A stretch of DNA of 44,096 nucleotides, from the NCBI GenBank assembly GCA_937138675.1, contig CAKZPG010000083.1, positions 1-44,096 on the forward strand, written 5' to 3'. A model generated the notes under the pieces. It did not search any database, was not told where the DNA came from, and worked only from the letters and a program-made list of their open reading frames with translations. This document shows, piece after piece, positions 1 to 8,381 of the stretch (its first letter is position 1; each line of letters starts with the position of its first letter). A program made the translations under genes and the position numbers. The DNA is from an uncultured archaeon (GTDB lineage Archaea > Halobacteriota > Halobacteria > Halobacteriales > Haloferacaceae).

Positions 1-32
1 CCGACGGTGATTCGTGTAGGATTTGTCGGCTT

Positions 33-75
33 CACGCCCGCCCTAAAGGGCGGGAATCTCGCCTTAAAAAAGATA
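33..75 (+). mobile_element. Possible right end of an IS200/IS605 (IS1341-type) element
   Basis: Positions 37-43 (CCCGCCC) and 48-54 (GGGCGGG) form a perfect 7-bp stem with a TAAA loop, followed by an AATCTCGCC tail and an A run. Hairpins of this form, followed by a short ATCTCGCC-like tail, are typical of the 3' end of haloarchaeal tnpB elements, where the end also forms the 3' part of the guide-type RNA. On this reading the transposase gene would lie left of position 1 on the + strand. The resemblance is from memory, and no transposase is visible in the window. Confidence 0.4.
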
Positions 76-257
76 GCCCGGGCCACAAGTAGCCAACGAC
101 CGTGTGCGACTAGTACTGGCGGAACGCTGGCACCGTCGAAAAACGGGCGACGACGGCGCCGCACAGTCTTCGATCTCGGCGGGGGAACAGCGGATACGAC
201 GACAATGCTGTCGAGCCAGAGTCGCCGTCGAGAGGCACCGAGAGACAGTCGGGCAGA

Positions 258-515
258 TCAGTCATCGACCGCGAGGTGGTCGGCATCATCGTCGCGGTCC
301 TCGATTCGCCATTGACTACCGGCGTCGCCGACGCGCGGGCCTTTGAGTACACGCTGCTCGTCGAACCGGAGCGTCGCGAGGGCCTGCTCGACGGCAGCGC
401 GGTCGACGTCGAGGCGGTCGGCTAGGCCCGCGGTGGTGATGTGAGTCGACTCACCGACGCGCGCGCCAGCGCTGTCGAGGGTGTCGAGTATCTCCTGATG
501 GAGGTCGTCGGGCAT
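258..515 (-). CDS. Small winged-helix DNA-binding protein
   Basis: An 85-residue acidic protein. The first two thirds read as a winged-helix domain: a helix (residues 4-15), then a helix-turn-helix around residues 26-51 containing LADRLDVDRAAVEQAL, then a short wing ending in a QWRIED strand. The C-terminal 12 residues are almost entirely acidic, as in many haloarchaeal regulators. A much longer reading frame extends upstream of this ATG to 1652, but that part is the reverse of the TFB-like gene and looks non-coding, so I take the ATG at 515. It is likely a MarR/ArsR-like regulator; its target is unknown. It diverges from the TFB-like gene across a 435-bp gap and may regulate the transfer module or itself. 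Confidence 0.65.
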   Translation of the reverse strand: MPDDLHQEILDTLDSAGARVGESTHITTAGLADRLDVDRAAVEQALATLRFDEQRVLKGPRVGDAGSQWRIEDRDDDADHLAVDD

Positions 516-950
516 CGTCGGGTGGATGGCGCGCGGCGTATTGAATTCGGCGTGTTCTGTGGAGGAGGTATATCGTACAAAGCCAGTCTGGGCGGTATGG
601 ATACTCGTCCAGTCTCGACAGCTGTCTGTGTCGTGATAGAGAGTTCGTACTCGATTGTCGTCGTGCCCGACGCCATCGACGTGGCTGGCGAGGTGTTCGG
701 ACAGACACCGCCCAGTACGCATACGTGCCAGAGCGGCACGGGGCGAGACTAGCCCGGGGGAGACCTGATCGGACACGGTCAACACAGCGCTCACTACGGC
801 CGGCTGCGAGGATTTCGAGACCCGCGCTGTGTGGGTTGGTGGCGTGTGGACGCACTCTGTCGGCAGCGACCCCCTCATTGTCGCGAGTCGGTTTCTCTGC
901 TCGTAAGAGGGCGAGGGGCGTGACAGCAGCGCCGCGTCCCCGTGTTCGAT
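516..950. other. Intergenic gap between divergent regulator genes
   Basis: About 435 bp with no convincing gene on either strand. The open frames here are arginine- and proline-rich and have no family resemblance. Being between two divergent genes, it should hold the promoters of the small winged-helix gene (-) and the TFB-like gene (+). An AT-richer patch around 570-580 (GGTATATCGTAC) could be a TATA element for the minus-strand gene. Confidence 0.4.
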
Positions 951-1646
951 ATGGCTCGACGACTCCGACCCCACGACGAGCGGCATCGCACCGACGACCG
1001 AACGTTCGACGACGACCAGACGACTGACACCGGGAGAACAACCGGTGGCTGCCCGGAGTGTGACGGGCAGGTGATCACGAACGAAGCCGAGACCGTCTGT
1101 ACAGACTGTGGCTTGGTCGTCGCCGACCAACAGATCGACCACGGCCCGGAGTGGCGGGTCGCAGACGAGACAACAGAGCAGGTGCGGCGGACGGGCGCGT
1201 CCCGAACAGAGGCGCGCCACGACGACGGCGAGCTCCGGGGCCGGGCGATTGAGACGCTGGCAGCGGGGGCGGTGTACGCAGCGTGCCGGCTCCGTGGGGA
1301 GGCGTGGACGGTCGCGGAGGTCACCGAGCCCGCGCGGTGTTCGACACAGAAAGTCCGGCTGGGCTATCAGATCCTCTGTCGGGCCTACGGCTTGCCCGTC
1401 GAGCCGTACCCCCTCGACACGTGGGTCGACCGGGTCGCGTCGGCGTGTCAGGCGTCGCCACGAGCGCGCAAGCGGGCACGAGAACTCGCGACGGTGGCGG
1501 TCGAGGCCGGGATCACCGCTGGCTGTCAGCGTTGCGGCGTCGTGGCAGCGTGTGTGTACGAGGCGACACAGGTCCATCCGCCGCCGTCGCGACAGGCGGA
1601 AGTCGCCGAGGCGGCAGAGTCGACGCCGTCGATACTTCGGGCGTGA
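951..1646 (+). CDS. Shortened TFB-like transcription initiation factor
   Basis: A 231-residue relative of archaeal transcription factor B. An N-terminal zinc ribbon (C34, C37, C50, C53) is followed by a B-finger-like stretch, IDHGPEWR (residues 62-69). The usual linker and the first half of cyclin repeat 1 appear to be missing: residue 96 onward (RGRAIETLAAGAVYAACRL) matches the end of repeat 1. A second cyclin-like repeat follows (residues 153-220) and stops where the DNA-recognition helix should start. Ordinary TFBs are about 310-330 residues. The ATG at 951 is preferred; a GTG three codons upstream (942) is possible. It lies just before the transfer-like genes and may be their dedicated, partner or interfering factor. 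Whether it is functional or decaying cannot be told from sequence. Confidence 0.75.
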   Translation: MARRLRPHDERHRTDDRTFDDDQTTDTGRTTGGCPECDGQVITNEAETVCTDCGLVVADQQIDHGPEWRVADETTEQVRRTGASRTEARHDDGELRGRAIETLAAGAVYAACRLRGEAWTVAEVTEPARCSTQKVRLGYQILCRAYGLPVEPYPLDTWVDRVASACQASPRARKRARELATVAVEAGITAGCQRCGVVAACVYEATQVHPPPSRQAEVAEAAESTPSILRA

Positions 1647-1868
1647 TGGCACGCACTTCTCGAGGGGCTCGACCGGCGCCTGGACGGCGAGTCGCCCGCG
1701 TGTGGCTTACCCGCCGGCGCGTCACCACGTGACTGCATGTCGGAGAGTAGTAATAAATATTAACTGTTACCGCCCGGGTAGTTTGACTCGTACAATTCGA
1801 GCGAATCGGCCGACGAAACAGAGTGCTTGACTGATACGAAGCGGTGTGACCGTAGATCATTGCTACAC

Positions 1869-2294
1869 ATGTCACAACGATTTAACGATACCGAACGGGG
1901 GGACCGGCCGGGGGCGGACGTCGCCACGGCTGGCACACGATGGGCAACACGGCTCGCACTCACGGGGGGCGGCTTTGTCACGCTCGCGCTGCTCGCGAGT
2001 ACGCCGGCGCTGGCGCAGTCGGCAGGCCAGGGCTTCTGTGAGACCAACATGGCCCAGACGATATTGAACATGATCCGGGTCGTCAGACTGGCTGGCCCGC
2101 TACTGGGCGGGCTCATCGCGATTGGGGCGGTGGCGGTTGCCCCGGCCATCCGGAGCGCGGAGATGAAACGGGAGCTGAAAGATATGCGCAACCGGGGCGT
2201 TATTTGGGGTGTTATCGTCGCGCCGCTCGGGACGACGGCACTTCAGTTCCTCCTGACCGACATCGTCGCCGGGGCGTCGGCCTGCGGGTTCTGA
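1869..2294 (+). CDS. VirB2/TrbC-like small membrane protein
   Basis: A 141-residue protein. A charged N-terminus is followed by a hydrophobic segment ending in ALAQ (residues 27-50), which resembles a signal peptide. Two more membrane segments follow (about residues 66-90 and 107-130), separated by a short basic-acidic loop with EMKRELKDMRN. Two Cys residues flank the mature region. Size, signal peptide and two-helix layout match pilin-like subunits (VirB2/TrbC type) that precede VirB6- and VirB4-like genes in conjugation clusters. The next gene starts 11 bp downstream on the same strand. The ATG at 1869 is chosen over an upstream TTG in frame because it puts the hydrophobic segment near the N-terminus. 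The pilin role is inferred from architecture and context. Confidence 0.6.
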   Translation: MSQRFNDTERGDRPGADVATAGTRWATRLALTGGGFVTLALLASTPALAQSAGQGFCETNMAQTILNMIRVVRLAGPLLGGLIAIGAVAVAPAIRSAEMKRELKDMRNRGVIWGVIVAPLGTTALQFLLTDIVAGASACGF

Positions 2295-2305
2295 CAGCTA
2301 CGTAG

Positions 2306-3598
2306 ATGTCTGAAGCGGTCAGTCGGCGGCGGTCGGTTGGAGGCGTCGCGGCGGGCGTACTCGCCACGCTCGCGATAGCAGGTCGTGTGGGCGCGCAGTC
2401 GACACCGACGCCGAACGGAGCGGGTGAGAGCGGAAGCGAGAGTGCCGGGCCCGTCATCTCGGGCCAGCAGGTCACCGACGCTGTCGTCGACGCCATCGAG
2501 GAGTTCCTTGTCCAACTGTTCGCTCCGGTCAAGGGGTTCATCGAGGAGTACACCGGGTCGGTCGTTCGGATCGTACTCGACACACCGACGCCGACACGGG
2601 TGTTTGCGGCGCCGACGAACGCACCGTGGAGTGCGATCTACGACTACTACTGGGGCGCCGTTGTCCCGGTCGCGCTCCTTCTGTTCGTACTCGCAGGGTC
2701 GCTCGTCATCCTGCTCGAGACCACGAGTACGCTGTTCAGTAGCTATCACCGCGCGCAGCTGAAGCGGCGGGCCGTCGTCGCGCTGTTCGGCGTGCTGTCG
2801 TGGTGGTGGATCAACGCGTCTGCGCTCCGACTCGTTGACGGGCTCGTCCTGACGATCGCGCCGTCGGTGGCCGAGTTGTCGCTGTTCGGGACCGTCTCGT
2901 TCGGTGCGCTCGGGCTTCTCGGCGCCGTCGTCTCGCTCGCGACGGATTTCGTGCTGATCGGGATCGTCGCCCTGCTCTACGTGTTGCGCCACATTCTGGT
3001 CTACTTTTATACGCTGTTGGTCCCGCTGCTCGTCGTCGCGTGGATCCCCGGTGTGGGGCCGTTTCGGTTCGTGAGCGGCGTGGCGAAACAGGCCGCGAGT
3101 CTGTACGTTCCGCTTCTTGTCGTCCCCCTACCGGTGGCGCTGCTCTTCCGGCTGAGCCTCCTGCTCGGCGAGAGTGCGAATTTCTCCTCGCTCGGCGGGT
3201 TCGGCGCGTGGGTCGCCGCGCTGGTCGTCCCCTTCGTCGCCGTTCTCGCGCCGCTCGTCCTGCTCTGGCAGACCGGGCGAATCACCGCGACGGCGAGTAT
3301 GGCCGCCCGGAACGTGTCGCGACGGCAGGCGAGCGAGCGGGTCGGGCGGCTTCGCGACACGGGCGGGGCGGTCGCCAAGCGCGGCGCACGGGGCGCGGCC
3401 GGAGCGCGAAATCTCGCACGAGGAGTACGAGCGCCGACGGCGGGCAGGAGCGGCCAGGATACACTCGAGTCGGGAGGCTCGCGCGCCCACGCCGCGGGAG
3501 CCCGGGTGCGTCGTGGCCTCGATCGGGTACGCGGCCGGACACGCGACGACAGTGCCGACACGACGCGACACGAGCCGACCGACGTGGAGGAGCGATAA
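2306..3598 (+). CDS. VirB6/TrbL-like polytopic membrane protein
   Basis: A 430-residue protein. The N-terminal signal contains SRRRSV and a hydrophobic stretch ending GAQ (residues 1-31). An extracellular-looking linker and amphipathic segment precede a membrane domain with about six helices (near 116-137, 156-183, 196-220, 222-246, 264-287 and 302-322). The last 100 residues are a hydrophilic, arginine-rich tail, probably cytoplasmic. This is the pattern of the VirB6/TrbL channel component of type IV secretion systems, and it sits between the VirB2-like gene and the two VirB4-related genes. Sequence similarity to bacterial VirB6 is not visible by eye, so the call rests on topology and neighbourhood. 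The Arg-rich tail is unusual for the otherwise acidic proteome. Confidence 0.6.
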   Translation: MSEAVSRRRSVGGVAAGVLATLAIAGRVGAQSTPTPNGAGESGSESAGPVISGQQVTDAVVDAIEEFLVQLFAPVKGFIEEYTGSVVRIVLDTPTPTRVFAAPTNAPWSAIYDYYWGAVVPVALLLFVLAGSLVILLETTSTLFSSYHRAQLKRRAVVALFGVLSWWWINASALRLVDGLVLTIAPSVAELSLFGTVSFGALGLLGAVVSLATDFVLIGIVALLYVLRHILVYFYTLLVPLLVVAWIPGVGPFRFVSGVAKQAASLYVPLLVVPLPVALLFRLSLLLGESANFSSLGGFGAWVAALVVPFVAVLAPLVLLWQTGRITATASMAARNVSRRQASERVGRLRDTGGAVAKRGARGAAGARNLARGVRAPTAGRSGQDTLESGGSRAHAAGARVRRGLDRVRGRTRDDSADTTRHEPTDVEER

Positions 3599-3676
3599 TC
3601 TGATGTACGGAACACCGAGTGGTGACGAGCCGAGCTGGACAGCCAACGGACACCACTCGCGACACGCGGGGCAGCG

Positions 3677-4759
3677 GTGAGCAGGGATACCCGCGAGGCG
3701 AGCAAGCGTGTCCCGAAGTCACTTGACGGCGGCACGCCCTTGGTCGGGAGCTACACGGTCACCGACCTGCTGGTCGCGGCGCTGCCGGCCGTGTTCGTGG
3801 TACTTGGGATGCAGCTGTTCGTCCCGCCCGACACCACGATCGCGGGCGCTCGGGCCCGGGAGTTCACGCTCCCGCTCGGTGCGGTCGGCGTCGCACTCGG
3901 CGCAGTCGGGGTCTATCTCACGCCCGACCACCGCGCGACTGACGAGTGGCTCGCGACGATGCTTGAGTACCGGCAGCGGCCCTCGCAGCAATCCCACGCG
4001 ACCGCGAGCGACCACACCCAGGTCGAGCGGGTGTATCCCAGAGCGGACGCGATCGAGCGCGCCGACGGCGCGCTGGTCGGGGTGGTCCGGGTCGACCCCC
4101 CCTCAATGGCGCTCGCGACCGACGCGGAGTGGCGCGAGCAGGCAGCGGCGTTTCAGGACTTTCTCAACACCACCGTCGACTATCCGATCCAGCTCTACGC
4201 CACGACTCGCCCGTTCGACGTCGACGCCTATCTCACACATTTCGAGGACCGGCTCGCCGACCCGGACGTGCGCGCAAACGAGCGACTGGAACGGCTGATC
4301 GAGGAGTACGTTGACTGGTACGCCGACGACCTCGAACGGCGACAGACGACGATTCGCGGCCACTACGTCGTAGTGCCGGTCCACCCCCATGAGGTGCGCT
4401 TCGAGGCAGAGAGTCTCGTCCAGAAGCTCACTCGCCTGCCCATCCTTGGGGTGTTCCTCAAGATCTGGCTCGCGCCCGGACTCGATGAAGAGCGCACGGC
4501 GATGGTCACCCAGCTCGGCGAACGGACACGCCTTGTCGCGCGGGGGCTTCGCGAGATGGACGGCGTGAACACCCGACGGGTGTCGGCGAGCACCGCGGTA
4601 GAGCTCGTCGCCGGCTTCTGGCGCGGCGAATCGGTCGAGATCGACGACCCCGACCAGGTCCTCGGAAGCGCGCCCATCGCCCGGAGTCGACACGACGGGT
4701 CGCCAGCTGACGACGTGACAGCGCCCTCCCGGGAGGTGAGCAACAGTGAGACTGCGTGA
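3677..4759 (+). CDS. VirB3/PrgI-like membrane segment joined to a VirB4 N-terminal-like domain
   Basis: A 360-residue protein starting at GTG. Two membrane helices near the N-terminus (about residues 29-49 and 64-82) resemble the short VirB3/PrgI subunit. They are followed by a soluble domain of about 230 residues with the pattern of the VirB4/TraC N-terminal domain: RADGALVGVVRVDPPSMAL, then FLNTTVDYPIQLYATTRPFD, and later GHYVVVPVHP. There is no P-loop. Its last 14 nt overlap the start of the VirB4 ATPase gene, which suggests translational coupling and a direct partnership. VirB3-VirB4 fusions are known in bacteria; here the membrane anchor carries its own VirB4-N-like domain while the ATPase is a separate protein. 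The exact role at the inner-membrane platform is inferred. Confidence 0.6.
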   Translation: MSRDTREASKRVPKSLDGGTPLVGSYTVTDLLVAALPAVFVVLGMQLFVPPDTTIAGARAREFTLPLGAVGVALGAVGVYLTPDHRATDEWLATMLEYRQRPSQQSHATASDHTQVERVYPRADAIERADGALVGVVRVDPPSMALATDAEWREQAAAFQDFLNTTVDYPIQLYATTRPFDVDAYLTHFEDRLADPDVRANERLERLIEEYVDWYADDLERRQTTIRGHYVVVPVHPHEVRFEAESLVQKLTRLPILGVFLKIWLAPGLDEERTAMVTQLGERTRLVARGLREMDGVNTRRVSASTAVELVAGFWRGESVEIDDPDQVLGSAPIARSRHDGSPADDVTAPSREVSNSETA

Positions 4760-6764
4760 GTGGCTCGGCGGACTTGTGGGGGGCAGCGATAGTGACAACT
4801 CACCCCACGACACCGCTCGGACGGACGGCGTCGAGGCCGTCGACGGCGAGTCCGCAGACGACTCGACGGTCCCGGCCGCCGACATCAACGCTGAGGACGT
4901 TCCGGCCGACGTGACGGTCGCCGACGCCCGGGGCGACACGGTCGGCCCGCTGATCGACGAGGCAACGCGCCACCAGCACGTTGTTGGGCCCGACGCGGTC
5001 GAGACACGCCCGAACGCCGTCCGGGCGGGTCGCGACTGGACGCGGACGTTCTGGATCGCGGAGTTTCCCGACCTTCCGGTCGACGGGCTGTTCGAGACGC
5101 TCTACGCGACGGGCGAGACCCAGCGGACGGACATCAGTATTCATATCGACCCGCGTGACACGACGGCGACGCTCGACGCGCTCGAAAACCAGATGGAGGA
5201 GCTCGAGGCCGATTTCGAGTATCTCGCCGACAGACGCCGCGCCGGGGCTCGCGGTGTAAAGAAAGATCTCGACGACCATCGCGACCTCTACGACGTCCTT
5301 CGGAACACGTCGGTCGAGGCGTTCGACGTCTCGATGTATCTCACCGCACGGGGCGACCGCCCGGACCGGCTGAACGCGACGGGGGTCCGCACCGCAGCCC
5401 GGCAATCGCCGGCGAATCTCACGCCGATCACGCCGCGGTGGGCACAGCTCGACGCCATGGTCTCGGCGAGTCCGCTGGCAGTCGACCGGCTGAACGAGCG
5501 CCTGGACGCGACCACGCCGATGCTCTCGGGGGCGATCGGGGCGATGTTCCCGTTCGTCGCGGGCGCGACCGCAGAGCAAGGTATCGAGTACGGCACCTAC
5601 GCCCTCAACGAGAGTCCGCTCGTTCTCGACCGGTTCGAGCGCGAGACGGGCTACTGTATGCTGACGATCGGGCAGCTGGGAGCCGGAAAGTCGTTCGCGA
5701 CGAAGCTCCAACTCGCCCGGCGCGCGATGTTCGACCGCGACACGATGCTCGTGATGCTCGACCCGCTCGGTGGGTTCGCGGGCGTTGCCGACGCGCTCGG
5801 GGCCGACCGGCTCACCATCGGGGGGCGACAGTCGCTCAACCCGCTCGAACTCCGCGCGACCCCACAGGCGGTACTGGACAAGGCTCCCGATCTTGACCCG
5901 TGGAGCGAGCAGATCGCGTGGGTGATAGACTTTTTTGCGACGTTCTTCGACACAGTTGCGGACAACCCGCTCGGCGAGCGAACACAGACGCTTCGGTTGG
6001 CGGTCCAGCAGGCGTACAACGTCGCTGGGATCACCCGTGACCCGGCCACCCATCACCGCGAGTCGCCAACAGTCGACGACGTCGTCGAGGTCCTCGAACA
6101 GATGGTTGAGGCGCCCAGGTCGTTCGACTACGGGACCGCGGCTGAGCGCGAGCAGCTCGTGGGGCGGGCGAGCTCGCTGCTCGCCGACCTCCGGCCGTCG
6201 TTCCGTGCCGGCGGCGACCTCGCGAATCTTGCGAACGCGACAGAACTCGATTTCGACGCGAAGACGCTGTATCTCGACCTCTCACAGGGCGAAGGGTCGC
6301 TGGGAGGTGCGGACACCAGCCTGACGATGCAGGTGCTGTTCAATGCGGTGTACGAACGGACGAAGGAGACGGACAAGCGCGTCGTCTTTGTCATCGACGA
6401 GGCCCACTACCTGTTCAACGATAGCGCCTCCGTCGAGTTTCTGGAGACGGCTGTCAGGCACAGTCGACACTACGACCTCTCGGTCCAGTTCGTCACCCAG
6501 ACCGGCGGCGAGTTCACTCTCACGCCCGAGACAAAGACGATCGCGAACCTCTGCTCGATCGTCCAGATCCACCGCGTCAGGGAGGAGGCCGACAAGCTTG
6601 CGGAGTGGTTCGGGCTGAACGAGCGCGAGACGGAGTGGGTCCGCTCGGCGACGGCGGGCAACACGGTGGACGGCTACAGTGAGGCGCTTCTGTGTGTCGA
6701 CGAGCTCGGGCGCTTTCCAATGCGGGTGCGGGCGAGCGAGTTCGAGGCCGAAGTGATCGACTGA
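4746..6764 (+). CDS. VirB4/TraC-family secretion or conjugation ATPase
   Basis: A 672-residue protein starting at GTG within the end of the previous gene. Residues 1-60 are a low-complexity acidic lead-in. Residues 80-300 form the VirB4 N-terminal domain, with a probable coiled region around 130-185. The RecA-like motor has a Walker A motif GQLGAGKS (309-316, K315), a Walker B motif VIDEAH (D551-H554), and a downstream FVTQTGGEF sensor-like motif. There is no signal or membrane segment, so it should be a peripheral ATPase docked on the membrane components encoded just upstream. It would power substrate transfer or pilus-subunit extraction. Family membership is secure. Whether the machine moves DNA, protein or pili is not known, because no VirD4/TraG coupling ATPase or relaxase lies in the window. 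Confidence 0.85.
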   Translation: MRLREWLGGLVGGSDSDNSPHDTARTDGVEAVDGESADDSTVPAADINAEDVPADVTVADARGDTVGPLIDEATRHQHVVGPDAVETRPNAVRAGRDWTRTFWIAEFPDLPVDGLFETLYATGETQRTDISIHIDPRDTTATLDALENQMEELEADFEYLADRRRAGARGVKKDLDDHRDLYDVLRNTSVEAFDVSMYLTARGDRPDRLNATGVRTAARQSPANLTPITPRWAQLDAMVSASPLAVDRLNERLDATTPMLSGAIGAMFPFVAGATAEQGIEYGTYALNESPLVLDRFERETGYCMLTIGQLGAGKSFATKLQLARRAMFDRDTMLVMLDPLGGFAGVADALGADRLTIGGRQSLNPLELRATPQAVLDKAPDLDPWSEQIAWVIDFFATFFDTVADNPLGERTQTLRLAVQQAYNVAGITRDPATHHRESPTVDDVVEVLEQMVEAPRSFDYGTAAEREQLVGRASSLLADLRPSFRAGGDLANLANATELDFDAKTLYLDLSQGEGSLGGADTSLTMQVLFNAVYERTKETDKRVVFVIDEAHYLFNDSASVEFLETAVRHSRHYDLSVQFVTQTGGEFTLTPETKTIANLCSIVQIHRVREEADKLAEWFGLNERETEWVRSATAGNTVDGYSEALLCVDELGRFPMRVRASEFEAEVID

Positions 6765-6959
6765 CGAACGGGTCGACAGGTGGCTCCCGCTGTCCACACG
6801 ACACAAACAAAGCCTTCGAGTCGGTCGACACACAGACCTCGTCGTCCGCACAGAGGCGCGTCACACCACCCCATGACGTCGGAGTCCACTCTCGGAGCGA
6901 GACAGGTCGGTCGCGACGACCACACCGTTATGCCGGCGAAGAGCGAGCGGGCTACAAGA

Positions 6960-8381
6960 ATGACAGGTCGTCGTGGGCTGGTCGCCGGGGTAGTCGCACT
7001 CGTGATTCTCGCGGGCTGTGCGGGTGGAATCGGCAGCGGTGCGCCGGCGGCTGATAACAGCGGTGGGGAGACGGTCGCGTCGACGACGTCGGCGCCCCCC
7101 CTCAACGCGATGCTCGAGTTCCACTTCATCAACGTCGGCCAGTCGGTGAGTACGCTTGTCGTCACGCCGGCGGGCGAGACGGTGCTTGTCGATACGGGGC
7201 ATTTCCGTGACGACGGCGAACACGTCCTCGCGTATCTCCAACGCCACGGAATCGAGCGGATCGACCATCTCATAGTGAGTCACGCCGACGCCGACCACAT
7301 CGGCGGGAACGCAGCGATCATCGAGTACTACGAGACCGAGGCCGACGGAATCGGTGAGGTCAATGATCCCGGTATCGCCGCGAGCACACAGACCTACGAG
7401 TCGTATCTCGACGCACTCGAGGAGTACGACGTCGACCTCGTCGAGACCCGCGAGGGCGACCCGCTCCAGATTGAAGGCGTCGAGACCCAGGTCATGGGCC
7501 CGCCCAACCCGTACCTCGAGAGTAGCGCTCGCAACGAGAACAGCATCGTCCTCAAGCTGACGTTCGGTAAGACGTCGTTCCTCCTCACGGGTGACGCCGA
7601 GGACGACCAGGAGGTGTATCTTGTCGACGAGTACGGCTCGCAGCTCCAGGCGACGGTGCTGAAGGCCGGCCATCACGGCAGTGCGAGCAGTACAACCGGG
7701 CCGCTGCTTGACGCCACTCGGCCCCAAGCGGTCGTCGTCTCCAGCGCCTACGACTCACAGTACGGCCACCCGAACGAGGAGACCCTCGCACGCCTCAGCG
7801 AGCGGTCGATCACGACCTACTGGACGGCGACGCACGGGAACGTGGTCCTCGTGAGCAACGGCGAGGGCGTCACGGTGCGCTCGCAGGCAGCGGCGCCGAC
7901 GACGCCAGGGGCGCTTCGTGACGCCAGTGCGGTCCCGCTGGATTCGACCACGCCGGTCGTGGACCGCGCGCTGATCAGTGCGACCGGGGGCGTCATCCAG
8001 CGGCCGATGAGCCCGACGGCGACGGACGGCGGGACGACCAGTGATGGCCAGGTTCAACTCGCCATCGCCAACATTAACGCCGACGCCAGCGGTGACGACA
8101 ACGACAATCTGAACGACGAGAACGTCGTTTTCGAGAACACCGACGATACGGCGATCGACCTGAGCGGCTGGACCGTCAGCGATGAGGCCAGGGCGACGTA
8201 CACGGTCCCTGAAGGCACCACACTCGCCCCCGGAGCACAGGTGACCCTCCACACAGGGAGTGGTGACGACACGACGACCGACCTGTACTGGGGGAGCGGC
8301 CGCGCGGTGTGGAATAATGGGGGCGATACAATCACCGTTCGCGACGACGACGGGACCGTGGTGCTGGAGGAGGACTACTGA
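6960..8381 (+). CDS. Secreted ComEC-type metallo-beta-lactamase with C-terminal lamin-tail domain
   Basis: A 473-residue predicted lipoprotein. A twin-arginine-like signal (GRRGLV) and lipobox LAGC lie in the first 20 residues. An MBL domain starts around residue 50 and matches the nuclease-like domain of ComEC/Rec2: FINVGQS, VDTGH, SHADADHIGG (H108, D110, D112, H113), LLTGDAEDD and KAGHHGS. Residues 362-473 form a lamin-tail domain (DDTAIDLSGWTVSD, then GAQVTLHTGSG), a module common in secreted nucleases. ATG 6960 puts the signal at the N-terminus; ATG 6930 would add ten residues. It likely hydrolyses nucleic acid or another phosphoester outside the cell. It follows the VirB4 gene by about 195 bp, and its stop overlaps the next start. 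It is not a ComEC channel, as it lacks the competence membrane domain. Confidence 0.85.
   Translation: MTGRRGLVAGVVALVILAGCAGGIGSGAPAADNSGGETVASTTSAPPLNAMLEFHFINVGQSVSTLVVTPAGETVLVDTGHFRDDGEHVLAYLQRHGIERIDHLIVSHADADHIGGNAAIIEYYETEADGIGEVNDPGIAASTQTYESYLDALEEYDVDLVETREGDPLQIEGVETQVMGPPNPYLESSARNENSIVLKLTFGKTSFLLTGDAEDDQEVYLVDEYGSQLQATVLKAGHHGSASSTTGPLLDATRPQAVVVSSAYDSQYGHPNEETLARLSERSITTYWTATHGNVVLVSNGEGVTVRSQAAAPTTPGALRDASAVPLDSTTPVVDRALISATGGVIQRPMSPTATDGGTTSDGQVQLAIANINADASGDDNDNLNDENVVFENTDDTAIDLSGWTVSDEARATYTVPEGTTLAPGAQVTLHTGSGDDTTTDLYWGSGRAVWNNGGDTITVRDDDGTVVLEEDY

Noticed and set aside
1-257. Remnant transposase gene at the left end
   Set aside because: Translations of all frames show no TnpA or TnpB motif; only the hairpin resembles an element end.
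516-1652. Upstream extension of the small winged-helix gene into a 464-residue reading frame
   Set aside because: The added part is arginine/serine/cysteine-rich, runs antisense to the TFB-like gene, and has no domain pattern; only the last 85 residues are protein-like.
4800-6056. 418-residue minus-strand reading frame inside the VirB4 gene
   Set aside because: It is the reverse of a secure VirB4 coding frame, and its composition follows from GC-rich codon bias on the other strand.
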